DNA of 10,187 nt, taken from NCBI GenBank assembly GCA_027310925.1, contig DAICZX010000041.1, forward strand, positions 1 through 10,187, given 5' to 3'. The DNA is from Candidatus Parcubacteria bacterium (GTDB lineage: Bacteria; Patescibacteriota; Minisyncoccia; Phycocordibacterales; Phycocordibacteraceae). Positions 6,185-10,187 of this stretch are shown in pieces. Under the pieces are notes generated by a model, which was not told the DNA's origin, made no database searches, and saw nothing but the letters and a program-made list of their open reading frames with translations. The first letter of the stretch is position 1; the number at the start of each line of letters is the position of its first letter. Position numbers and translations under genes: made by a program.

Positions 6185-6775
6185 ATGACATACCAAACGA
6201 AAACATTTAATATTCCCTCCCTAGAGGGAATTTCAGAGAAACAAGTTCAAGTGCATCTTGGCTTATATGAAGGCTATGTAAAACATGCCAATTTCATTAT
6301 GGAAAAGTTGAAAACTCTCAAGGGAGAGGTGGAAAACGACGACTATTTTGCCGCTGAGCTTCGACGACGTTTCGCATTTGAATTCAATGGCATGCGAATG
6401 CACGAATATTATTTCGAACAATTCGAAGGCGTAAAAAGCGGGGATCCTTCATCAACGCTCGTCGTAGTGGCAGCAGAAAAATATGGGAGTGGAGAAAATT
6501 TCATCAGACATGTTAAGGAAGTTGCCGGAAGTCGTGGTACTGGATGGGTTGTCGTATATAGCGATCCCGGCGCGAAGACGCTACATACCATTTTTGTGAA
6601 TGACCATGAGATTGGGCAACTTGCAGGGCTACCGATACTGCTTGCGCTTGATCTCTGGGAGCACGCTTATATGGTTGATTATGTTCCTAAGGAGAAGAAA
6701 AATTATATCGATGCATTTTTTGCGAATCTTAATTGGAGAGTTGTCGAAAAGCGTTTTGAGGAATCGATGAAATGA
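6185..6775 (+). CDS. Fe/Mn-type superoxide dismutase
   Basis: A 196-residue cytosolic enzyme that converts superoxide to oxygen and hydrogen peroxide. All four metal ligands of the Fe/Mn family are present: H24 (VQVHLGLYEGYVKH), H73 (FNGMRMHEYYF), and D156 and H160 in the signature DLWEHAYM (156-163). There is no signal peptide. At the two places that hold the active-site Gln in Fe- or Mn-specific enzymes I read Gly69 and, from FVNDHE, His141. The latter resembles the His of mycobacterial SodA and leaves metal preference open. The helix after H24 appears one residue shorter than in E. coli SODs. The ATG at 6185 is preferred over an in-frame TTG at 6179 because a -10 box ends 7 bases before it. 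The gene is monocistronic, with a hairpin terminator just downstream. Symbol (sodA/sodB) withheld as metal use is unknown. Confidence 0.92.
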   Translation: MTYQTKTFNIPSLEGISEKQVQVHLGLYEGYVKHANFIMEKLKTLKGEVENDDYFAAELRRRFAFEFNGMRMHEYYFEQFEGVKSGDPSSTLVVVAAEKYGSGENFIRHVKEVAGSRGTGWVVVYSDPGAKTLHTIFVNDHEIGQLAGLPILLALDLWEHAYMVDYVPKEKKNYIDAFFANLNWRVVEKRFEESMK

Positions 6776-6783
6776 GCACTCGC

Positions 6784-6821
6784 AAAATTAAAGAGCACCG
6801 GTCTAGCTCTCTTTAATTTTT
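6784..6821 (+). terminator. Hairpin terminator after superoxide dismutase gene
   Basis: AAAATTAAAGAG (6784-6795) pairs perfectly with CTCTTTAATTTT (6809-6820), a 12-bp stem with a 13-base loop, ending in a run of five T (6817-6821). A competing shorter stem, AGAGC (6792-6796) with GCTCT (6806-6810), would leave CTTTAATTTTT as the tail. It starts 8 bases after the TGA stop at 6773-6775. The stem is A/T-rich, so it is weaker than a classical intrinsic terminator. Confidence 0.72.
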
Positions 6822-6886
6822 CCCAATACTATTTTTTCTTCCTCGAAGAATCAATCGCTTCAGTGGTGAAACAAGGATAATATTCG

Positions 6887-6892
6887 TATACT
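6887..6892 (+). promoter_or_regulatory. -10 element upstream of exonuclease gene
   Basis: TATACT, identical to the prgI -10 hexamer, ends 10 bases before the ATG at 6903, so any mRNA leader would be about 3 bases. There is no TG extension here (TTCG precedes it), and the -35 is weak (TGGTGA, 6864-6869, 17-base spacer). The region 6822-6902 otherwise shows nothing recognisable. Confidence 0.5.
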
Positions 6893-6902
6893 TTTCGTAT
6901 TC

Positions 6903-7634
6903 ATGAAAGAATTTTTGTTTTTCGATGTTGAATCAACAGGACTGGGGGAAGAGGACCGTATATGTCAGTTAGCATTTATTCATATGGATATAGGAATGGA
7001 GAAAGATCTCGAAATCTTCAACCGATTCTTTAAGCCGCCATTGCCTATAAAAATAGACGCGATGGAGGTGCACCACATTACCGAAGGGAAGGTTGCAGAC
7101 CAACCCTCTTTCAGGGAATATCCAGAGTATGGGAAACTTAAGAAATTATTTGAGAGTGGCGATGTTGTTGCCGTTGCACACAACGCAAGATTTGATGTTG
7201 GTATGTTGCAAAAGGAAGGTATTACACCTAGGAATGTCATCTGTACGTTAAAAATTGCGCGTCACCTTGACGCGAACAGTGTTATACCAAGTCATGCGCT
7301 ACAATATCTTCGCTATTATCTCAACCTAGACATACAAGATGTCTTGGCTCATGATGCTCTCGGGGATGCAAAAGTTCTCAAGGCACTTTTCAAACGGCTC
7401 TACCTGAAAATGGGTGGAACGCCACCCGTTCTTACTGAGATGATCAAAATTTCTTCAAGACCGAGCGCTATAACTCGGTTCACGTTTGGTAAATACAAAG
7501 GAGAAAAAATAGTCGATATTGTAAAGCGGGATATAGGGTATCTCAGGTGGCTTTTTGATTCAGAAAAAGGAAAAGAAAATCCAGATGAAGACATGTTGTA
7601 CACGCTTGCGAATCTTCTTGGAATGGTTGACTAA
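6903..7634 (+). CDS. DnaQ-like 3'-5' exonuclease with ExoX-like C-terminal domain
   Basis: A 243-residue DEDDh exonuclease that would remove nucleotides from DNA 3' ends. The catalytic residues are in place: D8 and E10 in FFDVESTG, D98 in AHNARFDVGML, and H150 and D155 in AHDALGDAKVL. After residue 190 comes a second module, FTFGKYKGEKIVDIV...GYLRWLF (193-218), as found at the C-terminus of exonuclease X-like and DUF3820 proteins. The combination suggests a stand-alone exonuclease in repair or nucleotide scavenging rather than the polymerase III epsilon proofreading subunit; that is inference. There is no Shine-Dalgarno site, and a TATACT box sits 10 bases upstream. Its TAA (7632-7634) overlaps the stop of the convergent MFS gene, so there is no room for a terminator between them. 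The gene stands alone on its strand. Confidence 0.88.
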   Translation: MKEFLFFDVESTGLGEEDRICQLAFIHMDIGMEKDLEIFNRFFKPPLPIKIDAMEVHHITEGKVADQPSFREYPEYGKLKKLFESGDVVAVAHNARFDVGMLQKEGITPRNVICTLKIARHLDANSVIPSHALQYLRYYLNLDIQDVLAHDALGDAKVLKALFKRLYLKMGGTPPVLTEMIKISSRPSAITRFTFGKYKGEKIVDIVKRDIGYLRWLFDSEKGKENPDEDMLYTLANLLGMVD

Positions 7635-8836
7635 TCATTCTTCCTGACCTGCTCACGAGCAGTACCGAAAAATCTTACATAAAGATATAGATTCGCTAGC
7701 ATAACGAGCCCATAGGCAAAAAAGGGAATGTCTATGAGCACGGTGCCTATGAGATAACCACTCAAACCTGTACCGGCTGATGATGCGGCAAGCCGCGCAA
7801 CCTGATTTATACCAAGTGCGCGTCCTGTTTCATCTGCGCTAACTCTGCGGGTAAGTTCTGATTGCTGGATAGGTACCGCGGCAACCCGAAATGCGGGGGC
7901 GATAAGATAAATGAAAATAGAAAACGGGAGGAATCGAACGATCGGTAATAGTACGAATAACGCCGTTCCAATGCCACGTGTGATAAGCATGCTCTTTACA
8001 AACCCGAGATATTTTTCAAAAAGAGGTGCAGCAAGGAGGGCGAATGATCCGATAAGTCCGGAGAGGAACGCATATTCTGACATCTGTGCTTTAGGTAAGT
8101 GGTATACGAGGAGGAAAAATGGGATGAGGAAGGGGACAATAAGTCCTTGGGAAAAACCGTTCAATAGGCCGGTCATACTAAATTCACCAATTACCTTTTT
8201 CGTCTGCAACTTGTGAATCTTCCCCCTCATTTCTTTTACCTTGATGAACCATAAAGGAAGAATGCCTATAGCAGCGATGATGGCAGCGACCAGGAATAGA
8301 TTGTGCACACTGAACAACTGCGCAAGAAGTGCACCGAGCGCACCAGAAGCGCCAGCGAGAAACGTAAAAAAAGAAAAATAGACCGTTCTTTTTTCTTTTG
8401 GTGTTAGATCGGTAAGAACAGTGTTTTGCACAGGTTGTACGGCACCGCCGATACCGCCACTTGCCAAGGAACCAGTCGCAGAGTAGCCACCGATCATTGC
8501 TGCCATGGTGATGACTAGCAGGCTCGGCGAAAGGTATACCATGAGTGCGCTTATTGGAAGAAGTATGCTCGTAAAGAGCAAGGTACCTCTTTTACCAAAC
8601 GTATCAGTTGTCATTCCAAAAAGGAGACTCAAGACCGCTGTCATCACGGTGGCGGCAACGTAAATGAGACCAATGACGGCAGCTCCATGGTGTAATTCAA
8701 CAAGAATGTAATAGGGAAAGGCAATATTGATCATCCCCGCTGCGATACTTCGCGCAATTCTTGCGGCAACAATAAAAATAACTCCTCTTCGTCGTTCCCT
8801 CTCTTCTTCCACATTATCAAGCGCTAATGTCGTCAT
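7631..8836 (-). CDS. Major facilitator superfamily transporter
   Basis: A 401-residue inner-membrane protein with about twelve hydrophobic helices in two halves, joined by a hydrophilic Lys-rich loop near residues 200-220 (KVKEMRGKIHKLQTKK). The MFS motif A between helices 2 and 3 is present as GMTTDTFGKRG (74-84), and a weaker repeat lies in the second half (LFEKYLGFVK). The N-terminus is short and charged (EEERERRRG). Such proteins move small solutes or drugs using ion gradients; the substrate cannot be read from the sequence. The ATG overlaps the ATPase stop as ATGA, so the two are translationally coupled and probably act in a related process. The TAG stop interlocks with the convergent exonuclease stop. 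Confidence 0.87.
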   Translation of the reverse strand: MTTLALDNVEEERERRRGVIFIVAARIARSIAAGMINIAFPYYILVELHHGAAVIGLIYVAATVMTAVLSLLFGMTTDTFGKRGTLLFTSILLPISALMVYLSPSLLVITMAAMIGGYSATGSLASGGIGGAVQPVQNTVLTDLTPKEKRTVYFSFFTFLAGASGALGALLAQLFSVHNLFLVAAIIAAIGILPLWFIKVKEMRGKIHKLQTKKVIGEFSMTGLLNGFSQGLIVPFLIPFFLLVYHLPKAQMSEYAFLSGLIGSFALLAAPLFEKYLGFVKSMLITRGIGTALFVLLPIVRFLPFSIFIYLIAPAFRVAAVPIQQSELTRRVSADETGRALGINQVARLAASSAGTGLSGYLIGTVLIDIPFFAYGLVMLANLYLYVRFFGTAREQVRKND

Positions 8837-10187
8837 ACGTGTTCGCGTCGAATGATAAACAGGCGGGCGGTATTCGCGAGAACGAGCACCGAACTTGTTT
8901 CGTGAAATACAGCAGTCTGGAGTAATGTGATAATTCCAAGCACCGAAAGAATACCCGCGGCGACATGAATTGCCGTCGCCGCAACGAGATCCTGTTTTAT
9001 AACGGAAATGACTCTTTTTGAATGAGCAATGATTCCCGGTATCTTCAGAAAATTTTCATCCACAAGCACTATGCTGGCTGCATTAGTTGCGAGGTCGGTT
9101 CCTCGTACGCCCATGGCGATACCCACGGTAGCCGCAGAAAGTGCGGGAGCCTCGTTGATGCCATCGCCCACCATGATCGTGCGTGCGTGCTTCTCCTCAA
9201 GAGTGCGGATGTACGCAATTTTATCCTGCGGTGATAGATTTGCAGAAACTGATGATTCTCCCAAATCCAAAAGTTCTGCCACATAGCTTGCTACCGCATG
9301 ATCATCTCCAGTCAAAATATGGAGATCGTAACCGTCCCTATGGAGGGCTTGCACCGCTTTTGGTGTCTCTGGACGCAAAGTGTCCGCAACAAAGATCCCC
9401 CCAATGAGGGTGTTATCCGAAGCAACAAATATCGGTGTCTCTCCGCGATCCTCCCTCTCGGCCGCTGTTTTCATGAATGCCGATGGGAAAATGACGCCCT
9501 GATCTCCTAGGAATTTTTTATTCCCAACAAGAAAGTGTTTGCCCTCGCGTTCGGTCATAAGTCCCCCGCCCTGCATAACGTGCACCTCAGAAAATTCTTC
9601 GGAAGTTATGTTCCGTCGCGTCACTTCGCGAACAACAGCACGCGCTATCTCATGCTCGGATTTTTTCTCCAACCCCCCCACCAAGGCCAACATATCGTTT
9701 TCGGTATACGGAGCATTCGTTGCGATTATTACATCACGAACCGTGGGTGATCCAATAGTAAGTGTCCCGGTTTTATCAAAGACAATGTATTTTATCTTTG
9801 TGAGATCCTCGATAGTCTCGGCATGCTTTACGAGAATCCCAAGTCGGGCTGCAGTATTGATCCCGATACTTATTGATATGGGCCCAATGATGGCGAAGAC
9901 AATAGGCACCATGGCGATCCAAAGTCCCAACGCGCGAAAGAGGTCTCCGGTTACAATGTAAACGATAATGACGAGAATAGCGGCTACGAGTGAAGTGTAT
10001 TTCGCATACTGATCAATGAAGCGGGCAATTGGTGCTTTCTCGCGCCCCGCCTCCTCAGCGATCTTGCGTATCTGGGCGACAGTGGAATCTTCCCCGACAC
10101 GGGTGGTCCGCATTTCAAAATAATCTCCCGCATTGATGGCCCCAGCTGGTATTTCTCCATCCTCATTAATCGGGATCGGTCTTGATT
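8833..10187 (-). CDS. P1B-like cation-transporting P-type ATPase (5' part outside window)
   Basis: The frame is open to the right edge, so the first methionine visible (10113) is internal. The 450 visible residues begin within the actuator domain (SRPIPINEDGEIP, just after where TGE would be) and continue GDYFEMRTTRVGEDS. Two helices follow, then DKTGTLT (codons 9777-9757) with the phosphorylated Asp, SEHE of the nucleotide-binding domain (around 9654), ILTGDD, GDGINEAPAL (around 9165-9140), and two final helices ending HETSSVLVLANTARLF. The layout and spacing are those of P1B heavy-metal ATPases. However, the membrane CPC metal site reads V-P-I (9909-9901), the HP dipeptide is HE, GDGIND is GDGINE, and there is no cysteine in the visible part. 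The phosphorylation and hinge motifs are otherwise intact, so it is probably active with an unknown cation. It ends in TGA overlapping the MFS start. Confidence 0.9.
   Translation of the reverse strand, partial: SRPIPINEDGEIPAGAINAGDYFEMRTTRVGEDSTVAQIRKIAEEAGREKAPIARFIDQYAKYTSLVAAILVIIVYIVTGDLFRALGLWIAMVPIVFAIIGPISISIGINTAARLGILVKHAETIEDLTKIKYIVFDKTGTLTIGSPTVRDVIIATNAPYTENDMLALVGGLEKKSEHEIARAVVREVTRRNITSEEFSEVHVMQGGGLMTEREGKHFLVGNKKFLGDQGVIFPSAFMKTAAEREDRGETPIFVASDNTLIGGIFVADTLRPETPKAVQALHRDGYDLHILTGDDHAVASYVAELLDLGESSVSANLSPQDKIAYIRTLEEKHARTIMVGDGINEAPALSAATVGIAMGVRGTDLATNAASIVLVDENFLKIPGIIAHSKRVISVIKQDLVAATAIHVAAGILSVLGIITLLQTAVFHETSSVLVLANTARLFIIRREHV

Noticed and set aside
8833..10113. 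Complete ATPase starting at the methionine codon 10113
   Set aside because: The frame continues to the window edge and encodes actuator-domain sequence, so the gene is cut by the window, not short.
8833..10187. ATPase as a decayed pseudogene because CPC is lost
   Set aside because: The frame is intact, the phosphorylation and hinge motifs are retained, and it is coupled to an intact transporter gene.
1..10187. Alternative genetic code (UGA as Gly)
   Set aside because: TGA ends the SOD and ATPase genes at the expected lengths, and no gene needs TGA read through.
1..10187. CRISPR array, tRNA, rRNA or insertion sequence
   Set aside because: No regularly spaced repeats, cloverleaf candidates, transposase-like proteins or paired terminal repeats were seen on either strand.

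Overview
The window looks like chromosomal DNA of an uncultivated bacterium of the Patescibacteria/CPR type (Parcubacteria-like). This is an inference, resting on four things: a compact PrgI / TraC-like / VirB4 gene set as seen in those genomes, a short ribosomal protein bL28, a DUF3467-like protein, and very tight gene packing with few Shine-Dalgarno sites. TGA is used as a normal stop (superoxide dismutase and P-type ATPase genes), which argues against the UGA=Gly code of Gracilibacteria/SR1. No stretch longer than 130 bases lacks a gene, and I see no RNA gene, insertion sequence, CRISPR array or origin.

Layout. (1) 1-3105, minus strand: a type IV secretion / DNA-transfer-like operon read leftwards as PrgI family membrane protein, TraC-like protein, VirB4 ATPase, then a membrane protein cut by the left edge. 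VirB4 is in effect split into a 211-aa N-terminal protein and a 607-aa ATPase protein. (2) 3195-5455, minus strand: an apparent three-gene operon of site-2 protease (M50), DUF3467-like protein and glucose-6-phosphate dehydrogenase. (3) 5496-6120, plus strand: rpmB (bL28), transcribed divergently from the protease across only 40 bp, followed by a small three-helix membrane protein. (4) 6185-6775, plus strand: an Fe/Mn superoxide dismutase with its own promoter and a hairpin terminator. (5) 6903-7634, plus strand: a DnaQ-like 3'-5' exonuclease with an ExoX-like C-terminal domain. (6) 7631-10187, minus strand: an MFS transporter coupled by ATGA to a P1B-like cation ATPase whose 5' part lies beyond the right edge. 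The exonuclease and MFS genes meet tail to tail with overlapping stop codons.

The metabolic genes hint at redox handling (NADPH from G6PDH, superoxide removal). The left operon suggests a secretion, DNA-transfer or cell-contact apparatus. The main oddities are the ATPase, which is P1B-like but lacks the Cys-Pro-Cys metal site and any visible cysteine, and the recurring TGG-TATxxT boxes that lie 7-9 bases before start codons, implying leaderless mRNAs.
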